DNA from: Agapetus fuscipes | Taxonomy: Eukaryota; Arthropoda; Insecta; Trichoptera; Glossosomatidae | Assembly: GCA_951799405.1 (NCBI GenBank) | Contig: OX637339.1 | Coordinates: forward strand, 6,882,001-6,946,000 | Length of the DNA stretch: 64,000 nt | Reading direction: 5' to 3' | Shown here: one piece after another, positions 1 through 11,346 of the stretch | Numbering within the stretch: position 1 is the stretch's first letter | How the letters are laid out: the number at the start of each line of letters is the position of its first letter | The notes under the pieces: generated by a model | Databases searched by the model: none | Seen by the model: the letters and a program-made list of their open reading frames with translations, nothing else | Told to the model about the DNA's origin: nothing | Program-made: the position numbers and the translations under genes

Positions 1-120
1 GATCATTATGAAGCGTTCATCATTCATTCTTTCCAAATGCCCAAACTATCCCATTATTTTCTTTTGTACCTTTTCCCTCACATCCTCTTCTCGATTACAT
101 TATTTTTCAACACATTCATT
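1..120 (-). pseudogene. LINE reverse-transcriptase C-terminal relic (LINE-H)
   Basis: Read on the minus strand, this edge encodes a short peptide containing FGHLERMNDER. It is clearly related to the FGHLERMDDER peptide of the better-preserved relic at 62425-62800. One in-frame TAG replaces the tryptophan codon before FGHLER. Such peptides are typical of the region after the polymerase domain in arthropod endonuclease/reverse-transcriptase LINEs. The element runs off the window edge, so its extent is unknown. It is not expressed as a protein in this state. Confidence 0.6.
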
Positions 121-856
121 CCATCATCTATCTGTTAAACATTTTCTTCATTCTCGCATGTGCTAGTCCTCTGTGTTTCGAGAATAGCTCTTACTCTCAC
201 CTATAATTAGAGACCGAGATGCTCTGTAGCCAGACTTATATCTGAACCATTGAGCTATACAGTTCAAAAGCAAACCTTACCTTAAAATAAATTGTGCAGA
301 ATAAATAATCGCAATTTTTATTAAATTGAACCCGGTAAAATCATAACAATATTATGTGTTAATATTTATCTTAATTAGGCAAAATATTATTTTAAGATGA
401 AAAATTTGACAAATTGCCAATTTTTTTCAGCATATTATGATTTCCGGTTGGCACTGACATTTTAAACCAGGTTCACATACCTGACAATGCCTCCTAGCAT
501 GGCAGCTTTGCCGAACTCTTGACGACACATAAATCTCCCTCGGGGGCGGTGCTCTTAATGTCAGCGGACACAAAAGGTGTCGGCCTCTTAATGATGTTAA
601 AAACATGGCGCTAGATTAAAAGGGTAATTGCAGTGGTATGGAAAACGGTTGAAAATACTATGGTTATGTAGAATACATTTCAAGGATCACAACCACATAT
701 TTTTTAAGTAGTAAAAATAAAGATAAAGAATTTTAAAGAGCTATGGTTTAAAAACTAAGCCAGATATTATTTTTTACAAACGCAGATGCATTTTGAAAAA
801 TGTAGTCTATCATGCACCAAAATGCACTAGTTTTTACAGGATGGAGGGTCAAAAGT
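121..856. other. AT-rich stretch without recognised gene
   Basis: No supported coding sequence. Two short segments recur elsewhere. About 285-350 resembles, on the opposite strand, the sequence at 8278-8350 and 20530-20600 (core GGGTTCAATTTAATAAAA). About 720-815 is an inverted relative of 7765-7855. Both look like remains of old dispersed repeats, possibly LTR or DNA-element ends, but no termini can be fixed. Confidence 0.5.
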
Positions 857-968
857 GTTGCTGGTGACTGGATGCAGAGAGCCCAGGACAGAGACGCCTG
901 GAGAGATATGGGGGAGGCCTATGTCCAGCAGTGGATAAGAAGTGGCTGAATAAGTAAGTAAGTAAGTA
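857..968 (+). pseudogene. 5'-truncated LINE relic (LINE-K), last codons plus tail
   Basis: The plus strand encodes a peptide of about 30 residues containing QRAQDRDAW and EAYVQQW, then TGA at 947-949 and an (AAGT)n tail to about 968. A sister relic at 6180-6465 carries QRAQDRKEW and EAYIQQW. This is the extreme C-terminus of an endonuclease/reverse-transcriptase LINE common in insects. Stop codon plus simple-repeat tail is the expected 3' end of a severely 5'-truncated insertion. Confidence 0.75.
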
Positions 969-1269
969 AAGAGGGTCAGCCTTAAACCAACATATAAGAC
1001 GTTTCAAAAAGACTAATTTATGATATTTGGAATTTACTAAATGACAGACCCATCGATAGCTCAGTTGATAGAGTGCTTGCATTCCATGTCGAGAGCCCGG
1101 GTTCTAATCCCACCGAGGCGAGGGTGTCAGAAATGATTTCCCGTTTCGGTGTTTATTTCAAACCCCAAAATAATATACTGGCAAGGTTTTCTCAGCCTTC
1201 ACAAGAAATGAGTACCAGCTCCCTCGGGAGCTAGGAAACCCTCACTTCAACTGAAGTGTTTGGTGTTAT

Positions 1270-1785
1270 GGCGTGTTATAAAGCTAAATCTGCCGTTTTT
1301 GTTTCTTACACTTTATGGTATTAGAAAAATAGTTACAGTAATGAAAAAAATCGAGCATGTTTGCTAATTTTTTATCTAATTATAAAGCTTAAACAAAATA
1401 TATAACTTAAGAATTGCTACCATAAAAAAATATTTAAAAAAACGCGTTTTTTTTACATTTTTTGCTTTTTTTTCGTGTGTGCTGTTTTTGTGTTTTTGAA
1501 TTTTTTTTTTGCTTTTTAATTTATTTATTTATTTATTAAGAGGTGCAATACAGACAATTGGTACATATAAACAAAAAAAAAATAAAATAAGTAACAGTAA
1601 CACAAATAACCAATCATCCAAACTATGCACACTACATCAATAGACACAAGCATACATCTTCACACAAACATCACGCAGGCAATCACAGCTATACAACACT
1701 AGAAGCATACACAGCATTCACACCATTACAATATTTCTTTAAAATAAATCTAATACACACATAAATTTGTCACTTGCCCCCAAAC

Positions 1786-1823
<38 letters not shown>

Positions 1824-3073
1824 GAAAGTGAAAATGAAAAATAAAAAATAGAAAATAGAAAAATAGCCCGATACTCAACCCACCCCAGAAACAATATCAG
1901 ATCCAAAAATGAGTAAACGTATTTGTTTTTTGAATTTATATTTAGTGGTCTCAAATAGTTCACACTGCGAAAAGCTCTTATTATAAACATCACACATTCT
2001 ATAGGTTGGATTTCTCGAACCTGCAAAGGTATTGGTTTTATGGAGATAAAATGGAAAACAAGACCTAGTGAGATTAGGTAATCTAAAATTGATTTTATTT
2101 AAAATATTGGGCGCGTCAAACTCAGATACACACACCTTTCTGAGATTACAAACATCTATCAAAGTTCTTCTTGATTCAAGTTTAGGTAGTGTTTCAAATA
2201 AAGTACTATTGGGGAGTCTTTTCTTCATCAATTTAATAAAACGTGTTTGAGTTCTTTCAATCTGATCAATATATTTCTTAAAATGTGGATTCCACACGGT
2301 CGAACAGTATTCAAGCTTAGAACGAATAAGTGACATGTACAAAAACAAAGAAGATTCACCAAATTTGAAAGGTTTAGTAGTCCTCAAGATGAAACCCAGT
2401 AATTTATTACTTTCCTCAGTGATTTTATTTACATGTTCGTCGAAGTTAAGTTTAGAATCAAATGTGATACCCAAATCCCTAATCCTATGAACCCTCAATA
2501 AACTGTAGCCATTTATTTTGTAATTGTGGTCAATTTTCACTTTATTTTTTGTAAATGTAATTGAATTAGACTTATTGAGGTTCAAAAACAAATTATTATT
2601 AAAACAATAACCATGTAATCTATTTAAATCCTCATTAAGCAATTCACAGTCGTATGATGATCGTCGTATGATACAGAACTATACATTGTTTAGATTCCGT
2701 ACTTAACATTTTTTTTATAATGTCAATAGTTTTTGAGTAAATATGGAAAAACTGAAACTACTAAATGAATTAAATTTTAATTAAATCAAAGAACACAGTT
2801 TTTCCATATTTACTCAAAAACTATTGACATTATAAAAAAAATGTTGAGTACGGAACCTAAACAATGTATAGTTCTGTAATTAAAAAGCAAAAAAAAAACC
2901 AAAATACAGCACACACAAAAAAAAAGCTAAAAATGTAAAAAAAATGCGTTATAGCTTTATAATTAAGATAAAAAATTAATAAACATGCTTGATTTTTTTC
3001 ATTACTGTAACTATTTTGCTAAGACCATAAAGTGTAAGAAACAAAAACGGCAGATTTAGCTTTATAACACGCC
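1270..3073. mobile_element. Long-palindrome foldback DNA element (LINE nested inside)
   Basis: The outer ends are exact inverted complements starting GGCGTGTTATAAAGC, flanked by the 4-bp direct duplication TTAT (1266-1269 and 3074-3077). The left arm is 1270-1519 plus about 2667-2752; the right arm is about 2793-3073. Without the LINE (about 1520-2664) the element is a roughly 650-bp near-complete palindrome. Joining the SINE-A flanks across one TTAT gives the normal SINE sequence, which fixes the boundaries. It has no coding capacity and depends on a transposase in trans, superfamily unknown. Part of its terminal sequence recurs in the foldback at 50065-50307. Confidence 0.85.
1519..2664 (-). 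pseudogene. 5'-truncated Jockey-like LINE, reverse-transcriptase C-terminus
   Basis: On the minus strand an uninterrupted frame of about 255 codons (2642 down to 1875) encodes the end of a non-LTR reverse transcriptase: LGITFDSKLNFDEHV, then SLIRSKLEYCSTVWNPH, then the IERTQTRFIKL segment usual in Jockey-group proteins. It is followed by a 3' UTR and an (AAAT)n-type tail around 1520-1545 (TTTA on the plus strand); the A/T runs at 1790-1820 lie inside the 3' UTR. The frame continues a few codons upstream to about 2664 and then meets foldback sequence, so the insertion is 5'-truncated. Endonuclease and catalytic motifs are missing. The frame apparently starts at a non-ATG codon, so no start is asserted. 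The intact frame suggests a fairly young insertion. Confidence 0.85.
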
Positions 3074-3202
3074 TTATGCCGGCGCCCTTACCTGTAGAAA
3101 TAGGTTCCACTCCGCCACTTGCCTCCCTTGGGGGAAAACGCGGCAAGAAGTTACAGTATATGTGTAGCGTAGTCGCGTTTTTTTAGGATGATAGTTGACT
3201 TG

Positions 3203-3500
3203 GACCAGTTCGTAGTCCAGTGGCAACATTTCGGACTCGTAAATGGAAGGTTGTGGATTCGAATCCCGACGGAGCACAAAAATATACCATTTATATTTCC
3301 AAATTTGCTCTTCGCTGGGTTGAAAATTTCATAAGCCTTTACCAAAGACCGCTCACTGAAAGGTCCATCCAACCTTAAAACAACTGGGTCTTGCTTGAGA
3401 ATTGGCACTTTCTACAGCGACGACCAAGCTTGCAGAGGGCTCTTGAGGTGTGATTCACACAAAAATAGCGCTCACCAAATAAATCATCCTAATATATATT
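3203..3500 (+). mobile_element. SINE-B copy, near full length
   Basis: A tRNA-like head with box B GGATTCGAATCCC is followed by the body (TTCGCTGGGTTGAAAA, CTTTACCAAAGACCG, GGTGTGATTCACAC) and ends after AAATAAATCATCCTAAT. It lies directly after the oligo-T end of the split SINE-A. It has no 5S unit. Confidence 0.85.
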
Positions 3501-3874
3501 TTTATTGGTCAAATGTCCTCTTATGATTTTTTGATAGGATGCAAAAATTGAGTTTCTCATTTACTGTCTAGTTGTGTACATTTGGTATTCAACTGTTGTA
3601 GAAATGCGACAAGGCAGTACAACCAGCGAGCCGTTCTCTACTCCATCCAGCTGATGAATACTAAGTACGTCCGTTTATGAATAGCACGTATTGGCCCGGT
3701 ACCAGAAACTCCAAACACAATGGCCGTGAAATTCATAAACCTTCATACATTTATTGAGCCAGACGAGTTGGTACTCGTATAGGTACATATCCGATATCAT
3801 CAGTGATGTTAACTGAAAATTATTGAAGTAAAAAAATCCAGCGAGACAATTTAGTTTTCACTTTGTATGGTAAT
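3501..3874. other. No recognised feature
   Basis: Mixed-composition DNA without an ORF or a repeat I can match. Confidence 0.5.
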
Positions 3875-4133
3875 TCCTTGACTTATAGGTTGGTATGAGG
3901 CTGACCACCCATACTGTAAAAAATGTTTCACTTTACTAATGTCAGCCCTGTGTCAGGGAAGGTCGGCAAAAGTTTTAGGGCTTATGTTCATTTGAGGTTT
4001 GGATTTTATTTGTAAGTAGACATTCAGCATTTGTAAGCGCGAACTACACGTGTTTGTTTGTGGGCATGCATTTGAGAGCTTAAAAAGCTTAAACTTAAGT
4101 TAATATATCCTTGCAACTTAGATTTTAGATTAT
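3875..4133 (+). mobile_element. Repeat C copy (full length)
   Basis: Begins TTCCTTGACTTATAGGTTGG and ends GCAACTTAGATTTTAGATTA. This is a representative copy of the most abundant family in the window, about 250 bp with a fixed 5' end and a variable GATTA-like 3' tail. No convincing tRNA, 7SL or 5S head is visible. Two small hairpins recur in the family: CCCTG/CAGGG and CACATGC/GCATGTG. Confidence 0.8.
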
Positions 4134-4529
4134 AGATGGTAGGTATGCGCAATATGCATTTAACTTTAGTGCTTCCCTGACTATCATCTAAGAGGGAGCA
4201 TTTTAAGATAATGTATTAAGAAAATAATCTTAATTATTTGCCCCTTTTTTCCATGTTATAGCTACTGAATTTCTTTAAAGATAAATTTTCTAACGGGACA
4301 TTTTTAACTTTTGGTATGTATGACAGGTATGCGCAATATGCATTCAACATTGGTGCTACTCTGCCTGTCATCTTAATTGAAGAATTTTGTGTAATTCTTC
4401 CAGTTTTTACTGTTTCAACCGAAAACAGCTTTCATTTTATTTATAAGAAAATTAAATTGATCTTAACTTACAGGTTTGTATGGTAGGTAAACAAAATATG
4501 CATTCAACTTTGTTGCCACCGTGACCATA
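4134..4529 (+). ncRNA. Three spaced hairpin units with covarying stems (candidate structured RNA)
   Basis: Three related units lie at 4134-4189, 4320-4371 and 4479-4529. Their interiors share a core; units 1 and 2 have GGTATGCGCAATATGCATT, and unit 3 is more diverged. Each is closed by a stem whose bases differ but still pair: AGATGGTAG with CTATCATCT, ATGACAGG with CCTGTCAT, TATGGT with ACCATA. At one stem position the pair is G-U, A-U and G-C in the three units; at the next it is U-A, C-G and U-A. That pattern suggests conserved RNA structure. The stems are too short for a typical microRNA hairpin and no tRNA or snoRNA boxes are obvious. Alternative: degenerate tandem repeats of an unknown element. 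Confidence 0.35.
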
Positions 4530-4540
4530 ATCTAAGCTTG

Positions 4541-6179
4541 AACATTTTTTAATTACATGTGACTTTAAAAACAGAAAATAATTTGTTTTAAATATGTTAT
4601 AAAACTTATTAAAAGAATAAGTATACAGAGGCTATGGCTTAATGGATTTTTTTTAAATAGACTCTTGGATACACAAACCGTTTCTACCGTTTTTCATGAA
4701 AATAAAAATTAATCTTGAATGCAATGATTTTAAATACAATTTATACTAGGTAGTCTCTTCAGCGTGATAGAGACACCTCTTCAAATGCCGTCAGAAACGA
4801 CTCCAACAAAACGTTGAGAAATCTGATCATCACTACACCACACGTCATTCAATGCGTTTTTAGTGAAATACAAAATGATCGAAAAATTATGCAAAAAAAC
4901 TGAACAGAAGGAGACAAAAAAAAATACATATGAAAAAAAATGGTTTCTCTTTAAAGTTGCTACTTGATGAATGAAGGCTTATGCTAATCGCTACAACCAC
5001 TGTTCGTTGTGTGACTCAAAAAGGGAGGAATAAATTAAATAGCGTTTCGTACGAAAAACGCGACAGCACCACGTTTTCAATTTGCAATTTACATTTTTCA
5101 TTGACTTGATCGTTTCTTTCTTGGAATCTCTTTATGTTGTTTGACAAAGAAAACATACAATGTGTAATGTATTTACGGTCTATTTTTGGTCGGTTTGGGA
5201 AATGAGAAAAAAATTGCACACAATTTTCTCCGCTGGCAAAAAAAATAATAATTAAATAGTTGATGACCATATTACACCTTTTCTCAGGGATTAACTTTAT
5301 TGGCTGAAAATTAAAGAGATGCTTGTTTGTGTGAATCACACCTCAAGAGCCCTCTGTGAACAAGGCCATCTTTTTTTAGCGGCAATTCATAATCAAGACT
5401 CCTTTACAGTATGGATGGACTTTTGGTGACCAGTATTTTGTAAACATGTATGAATTGTTATTCCCAGAAAAGAGCGCATTTGCGGGAAATCGAATACGCT
5501 ACCCTTCCAATTGCGAGTCTGTAACGTTGACCATTTGATTACAAACTAGCCTATTAATATTTGAGGTATAGACCTACACGGCTTAAATTGAATTTAGATG
5601 ACAACTGAAAGAGGGCTCTGTTGTGATGTTAGGGCCTACTTAATGATAAAATCAATGGGTATTATTTTATTTTTCTTCAACTAAATACTCTTTAAAATTT
5701 AACAACTCGACTAACTTCACGTTGAATTGTTAAAAGTGACGTAAGTTCCCATTTTTACTAAATTCAGTTTAAGCCTTGCTTTATACGAAATTTAAATGAG
5801 CATTCTTTTGACAATGGACTCTATTATGACGTCATCCGGCCGAGTTGCTGGGGAAAAGACAAAATATTTTGTTATCGGTTGTTAAAGAGTCCAACTGACG
5901 TCTGCTCGCCGAGAAAAAAGTTCCAAATTAAAAAAAATGTTCCGAGTCCATAAGTTCACGGTTTTTTTTAATTATGTTTTGCATACAATATAACACGCGG
6001 GTACTTGCATCTCAAACGACCGCGAAATCTGTCGCAGGTGGGACGGATTTGTGCGCAGAGTAAATATCACTCTTTATTCGGAGATCTGATTTATCGACGT
6101 GAATCCCCGGTAGGTACAAACTGTTGTTCCGAGTTCAAATGCTAACAGGGTTGCCGAAACCAAAAGTTTAATTTCGTGA
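4541..6179. other. AT-rich stretch without recognised gene
   Basis: No supported coding sequence. 5338-5375 is a scrap of SINE-B 3' body (minus strand, GTGAATCACACCTCAAGAG). About 5820-5935 resembles 50990-51080 (TGACGTCA, then GTTGCT, then TGCTCGCCGAGAAAAAA against TGCTTGCCGAGAAAAAA), so part of it is a dispersed repeat. Confidence 0.5.
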
Positions 6180-6465
6180 TTGATTGATTTATTTATCTTC
6201 TTCTTCTTCTTCCTTAGCCATCTCTCCACTGCTGGATATAGGCCTCTTCCATGTTTCTCCACTCCTTTCTATCCTGTGCCCTCTGAATCCATTTCCGCCC
6301 CGCGATTGGAACAATGTCATCTGACCATCTTTTTTGTGGTCTGCCGACGCTTCTTTTATCTTCCCATGGTCGCCACTTGAGGATTTTCGTTGCCCATCGG
6401 TTGTCATCTCGTCTTGCCATATGGCCTGCCCATTGCCATTTTAGTTTTGCAATACGACCCATTTA
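6180..6465 (-). pseudogene. 5'-truncated LINE-K relic with reverse-transcriptase tail domain
   Basis: The minus strand carries an open frame of about 82 codons (6462 down to 6214): KLKWQWAGHMARRDDNRW, then SVGRPQKRW, then QRAQDRKEW and EAYIQQWRDG before the stop. This is the well-known C-terminal region of insect endonuclease/reverse-transcriptase LINEs. A GAAGAAGAA-type tail lies downstream (CTTCTTCTT on plus at 6198-6212). The 857-968 relic belongs to the same family. Catalytic domains are absent. Confidence 0.85.
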
Positions 6466-8277
6466 TTTATACAATCGATTATTCGAACTTTCAAAATATC
6501 GACAAAATAGTGGCATAACCCATAGTAAATTTCTGATAATCAAGGAATTTCTAGCTTACTAGTCAAAGATGAAACTGACTGGGAGGGGAATCCGGAATAA
6601 AGAAGGAACACCGGAGAGGACTATAACTCGCAGAATTAAATTCTATGGTTTTTAGCACGCCATATATTCGTCAAAATTTACACACGCACCAACTAAACCT
6701 TCATGGTGAGAAATCGGTACAAGAGAGAGAGAGCGAAATGACAGAAGACACAAAAACATCTTCTGTTTCTTTTTACTTCAGATGGCTATTAGAACTTTCT
6801 TTCTAGTTTGACAAACTGTCAAGCTAAATTCAGACGAGTAACAATTTATTATTTTTCATAAAAGATTCCTAAGAAATACTAGAAACATACCCCATATTCA
6901 TCAGTCTAAGGGACAACGATCTACGCTCTACTGGCTATGTGGCTAAGGTCCTTAATTAACCATCCAATAGGCAATAAAATTAATTTGTATTTTCCCTAAA
7001 ACCCGGCTATGTAACGTCATATTTTTGTTGTTCATGGAATTTTTGCCGAGCCAATTCATTTTTAATTCCCTGTTACTTTTCACAAATAGTGTCGGAAAAT
7101 TCTCCAAAATTCAGGAACATTATTTTCGGTTGACAGCCCTACCTTACTATGCTCTGTATTGCAAATGCTCCACTACATCCTGAAGTCACATGAAAAACAA
7201 AAACTTCACGTTCAACTCAACCACAACGTTAACAAAAAAATATACGGAATCTAAAGCAGCGACTCTAGTGAGCGACTAAATTTCTTTTAATTTTTAAAGT
7301 AAGTTTTATACTTGGGGTACAGTCAGAATGACAACCTTCGGTTTTTTTAATGTTGAATGAGCTAGAGCGATTGAAGGAACTCTAAACAATGTCTGTGTTT
7401 AATTGTAGCTGTTTGAAATGTGTGAATAAATCTTGCAGCACTGCCATCTGCAGTTTTACCTTGATGCGTTGTGTATGCTCATCTGTCTTGGGCAATAGCC
7501 TATATGGCAAATTGAGTTATACTATTATATATAGAAGTCGAAACTACATTGGCACCAGTAGACGCTACATTTTAACCTATCAACACAAAGCTTCAAGGGT
7601 TAGAAAGAGAACGATGATATATCAAGTGTCACCACACTGTTAAGAGGCAAAAGGTATCTGTAGATGTTATAATTTTGTGTGCATTTTTGGCATTACTTAA
7701 ATGTTATAACTGTGTAAAATTTGTGCAGGGTAATTTCACTTTTTTTATTTTATTTCATAAAATGATAGACTACATTTAAAAAAATGTATCTTCGTTTTGA
7801 AAAAAATAATATCTGGCTTAGTTTTTCAATTATAGCTCTTTAAAATTCGCGCATTTTCGATTTCCGGTAAAACAGGCCATTTTTTTCTTTAGGTGGATGT
7901 GACGTAAATGGATCTTCGGATCTTTGGAGTGTACCGTTAGGCCCTCGAAGACTGTCGAATACATCTAAGTCAGTTTGACGTCACAGCGTGGCTACCCTTC
8001 AATGGCGAACGAGCCGTTTTGTTTGTTTTTTATAAGAAACATTGTAGCTTCATGTCCCTAGTTTATTTGTATTTTGTTTGTACAAATTTCAGTGAGCGTC
8101 TAGCAGTTGCATATGCTAATAACATAGAACCTATTTATCTGGTGAAGGTTCAGCAAAGCCACAGACACTGTACCTTCCTCAAGTATAAAACATTGCGTTT
8201 AAATTAAGCATCAACGTTTACCAATAATGTATGAAAACTAAAAAAGAGATTCTACTGAGCATTTTGGTTTACATATT
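6466..8277. other. No recognised gene
   Basis: Unique-looking AT-rich DNA. 7765-7855 is an inverted relative of 720-815. Short open frames here show no family resemblance or start context and are probably chance. Confidence 0.5.
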
Positions 8278-8539
8278 GTTACGATTTACGGGTTCAATTT
8301 AATAAAAACTTCATTTTATTTATTTCATACAATTTATTTTAAGATTCTGTTCACATTTGGTTCGATTACAGAGTGGCTTTTTAACTGCTCAGCTCGACGG
8401 CTCTGATACAAGTCTGCACTGCAGACGGATTTAACCCTTCATATAGTATGATGGTTCTCTAAACATTGCGAACTGGAGCATGTGAGATTTTGGGAGAATA
8501 TTGGAGCAAACACTAGTACAATTAACAAAACACCTACAT
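8278..8539. repeat. Degenerate dispersed repeat (TGTTACGATTTAC family)
   Basis: TGTTACGATTTAC followed by GGGTTCAATTTAATAAAA recurs at about 20530 and, inverted, near 285-350. The sequence after it is AT-rich with AATAAA-like runs. It may be the end of an old LTR or DNA element. No paired terminus or duplication was found. Confidence 0.35.
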
Positions 8540-9752
8540 CTATAGACCAGTGGCGGCTCCAGCTAAGGTGCATCGGTGCATTGCACCTCCTGTAAGAATG
8601 CCACGACCCATCACTTACAATTTTGTTCCCCATAAAATATCCTCTGTGTCAAGTCCTATTTTACATTTATCATTATTTTACATATTATACAGCTCTACGA
8701 ACATGTAAAGACTACGAGTTGCTAGGTATTTAAATGTATAATATTATCGCGTGCATATGTGGCAATGCCCCATACTTCCTTCTATGAAGTCCATACATTT
8801 ATTGAAAAAACAGCTCAAACGGTGAATACTGAGGTGCCTGTACATTTTTAGATAGCAGCTCCGGCACTGCACGCTTTTCCTAGGTAAGTGACATGACATG
8901 AACGGAGAAGAATTGTGACAAAACTTTTTTTTTTATTCTACCAAAGGAACTCTTATGTTCAGAGCATATCCAACTCTTTGTTTAAAAGACTTCAATATTC
9001 GTCATTTAAAACAAAACTATAAAGTATTTCCTGACACTTAACTATTGCGTTTACAAAAAAAATAATGAAAACTGAAACGCTCACAACAGATGCTGCTTTA
9101 GTATCAATAAAAATCTTCGCATAAAGTATGTTTGTGTTTTACCATAAAGCTCTATACTTAAAATATAATTCAAATACAATGCTTTATTGTTAGCCAGGAT
9201 ACAAATTGTTTATTTTAAGATCAAGTTAAGCCCGACAAAAACTCATTACTTTTTAATTTATCGACGTTTTTATTATTTGCTTGAGGATTCCATTCCTAGT
9301 GAAAAATATTCAGTCGTGGTCAACAAGTGTTTTTTCGAGCATTTTAAGCAAAATAATACAAATGGATAAACTGTGTTTTAACTGATATGAAACCAACCAT
9401 CTCTACGCTAGTGGCGGTCAGCGTCAGTCAGCGTCTTTACTCTGTTCTGTGATTGCATATTTATTTTTATATTCTCAGCATTCCCTACTTTCTTCGTGAG
9501 TTCTCTTATTTTTTTCAGTCTGCAGATTTCAATAATTTGAAATGTTGCTTATTTAATCAATTTATTAATTTGTCAGTCTTGCTCTTCCACGCTTTCCTTG
9601 GGGATCATCTTTGTGCACTATTTTTATCAGTCGTGAATCGTCCATTATTTGTAGATGCTCAACTAAACTCTTTGCCCAGCTATACGCCCAATTGTACTCT
9701 TTTGTACCATCACTCATATTCTCCACTATAACGTACTTTAAAATATCTCTTT

Positions 9753-9792
9753 AAACTAATCATCCATACTTTAAAGTATGGATGATTAGTTT
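9753..9792. repeat. Perfect 40-bp palindrome
   Basis: AAACTAATCATCCATACTTT is followed immediately by its exact complement with no loop. It sits inside the 8548-10754 transposon in otherwise plain AT-rich DNA. Confidence 0.9.
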
Positions 9793-10404
9793 TGTCAAAG
9801 GTTGCAAATCTCTGAACTTGCTAATCTTGCAGAACAATACATTCTTGTTATTTTTAAGAATGTAAGTACAAGATGATGTCACAGATCTTTCCTCCTCCTG
9901 CTCCATAATCTTAATTTAATTTAAATTCAGTTAAGTTGGATTTTTCTCCGGAGGCAGACCTTAGTCCCTTTAATATATTTTCGTATTTTAAGTGACGATA
10001 TTGAATTTCTTATGTAAATTTATAATTAACACTCATTTGTGAGGTAGATAAAATAAACAAATATTCATGTAAAAGCTGTGAGGTAGATTAATTATTAAAT
10101 GGTGTTGGTGTGAAGGAAAAGGTTTTATGTGAAGTGTTTTTAAGTGCTATGTTTTGCTGTGTTGTTATGAAGTGAATTAATTTGGATTTACCGACGGCGA
10201 TCATCCCCGTTAAAGGAAGCTCTTTTACACAATGTAAGTCATCGATTATAATATTCGTGCTAACATTTCAGCGAACATTTTCAAGGCCGGTCAGCGTGAA
10301 GTGTATGGTACATTGGGGGGAGTGGGGGAAGAGGTGTAGGCCATAATTATATTGAAAATTTCTGCCACCCAATATTCTGACCCATCGGCCGTCACTGTCA
10401 GCCC

Positions 10405-10541
10405 CCACGGGAGCTGGGAAACCTCCACGTCAACCGAAGTGGTTGGCGTAAGGACTGCCCCCTTACCTGTAAAAATAAATAAATTACACTCGTCACGGGA
10501 AAAATGCGGCAAGAAGTTACACTATATATGTGGCTTAGTAA
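10405..10541 (+). mobile_element. SINE-A 3' half
   Basis: Contains GGGAGCTGGGAAACC, GAAGTGGTTGGCGTAAGG, GCGGCAAGAAGTTACAC and the terminal TAGCTTAG-like segment. The tRNA head is absent, either 5'-truncated or deleted. It lies within the 8548-10754 element. Confidence 0.75.
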
Positions 10542-10837
10542 AAAAAACTTGCTTCAAATACATTTAATTGTTGTAATTGTTCGTTATATGTAACAAAACG
10601 GGTGTAGGTACGTTTTCGTGTATACCTAAATAAAATATTTATAATATGTATGTATTTCTTGCAACTTTCATTCCAAGCAAAATGGAAAATAAAAGAAAAA
10701 ATGTAAATGCAGAAATTATGAACTGCCAACATTTCTAATGACGAGCCGCCTCTGCTATAGACACATTTACACTAGCAAAAAACGCATAGGTACACAATTA
10801 CACATTCGAAATAACATATTTTTTATTAAATGTATGT

Positions 10838-11097
10838 TCTTTAAATTATAGGTTGGTATGCGGCTGACCACCAATGCTATAAAAATGGTCCACTTTGCCA
10901 ATGTCACCCCTGTTTCAGGGAAGGACGGCAAGAATTGCAGGGTGTGTGTCCATTTGAGATTTGGGTTTTTATGTTGAAGGTTCACATGCGGCATGTGCAA
11001 GCGCGAACTTGTACGTGTCTGCTTGTGAGAATGCATATAATGTGAATCCCCAATGTAACATATCTTTGCAACTTAGATTAGATTAGATTAGATTAGA
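10838..11097 (+). mobile_element. Repeat C copy with (GATTA)n tail
   Basis: TTATAGGTTGGTATGCGGCT near the start and GCAACTTAGATTAGATTAGA at the end, with several tandem 5-bp tail units. This is a good example of the family's microsatellite-like tail. Confidence 0.8.
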
Positions 11098-11099
11098 AG

Positions 11100-11346
11100 G
11101 TGCAAATCGATATGTTGATCGCCAATCTTCACTGAAGAGGCACAGGAGGAAGAAGAAGAAGAATGGTCAAGTATAGATTGCGTTATGTTAGGTACAGCTT
11201 TTGAGAAGTAAAAGTGAATCACGATTTTTACGAACAAATAATTGGATCGATACCGTCGGTACTTAGGAGTGACATTGAAAAGTCAAATTCATTTTATTTA
11301 TATAATTGAAACAAAATATTGTACCATCAATACATTTGTTTAAATT
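11100..11346. other. No recognised feature
   Basis: Short anonymous stretch between repeat C copies, with an AGAAGAAGA run near 11145-11165. Confidence 0.5.

Larger units (their letters stand above)
1050..3168 (+). mobile_element. SINE-A copy split by a foldback element
   Basis: The tRNA-like head (1060-1110, with a box-B-like GGTTCTAATCC) and the first part of the body run to 1269. The body resumes at 3074 and ends near 3168 in GCG followed by a T run. The break falls inside a segment that is continuous in other copies, for example 38578-38905, so SINE-A was here first and was later interrupted by the 1270-3073 element. Sense strand is plus. Confidence 0.85.
8548..10754. mobile_element. Non-autonomous hAT-like DNA transposon
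   Basis: Ends CAGTGGCGGCTC and GAGCCGCCTCTG form short imperfect terminal inverted repeats with a hAT-like CAG start. They are flanked by a perfect 8-bp direct duplication, CTATAGAC (8540-8547 and 10755-10762). Length is 2207 bp. No transposase motif was seen in any frame. It carries the 3' half of a SINE-A (10405-10541) and a perfect 40-bp palindrome (9753-9792). It has no visible sequence relationship to the two 3.9-kb hAT copies. Confidence 0.85.

Noticed and set aside
4134..4529. MicroRNA cluster
   Set aside because: The paired stems are only 6 to 9 bp; no roughly 22-bp duplex can be drawn by eye.
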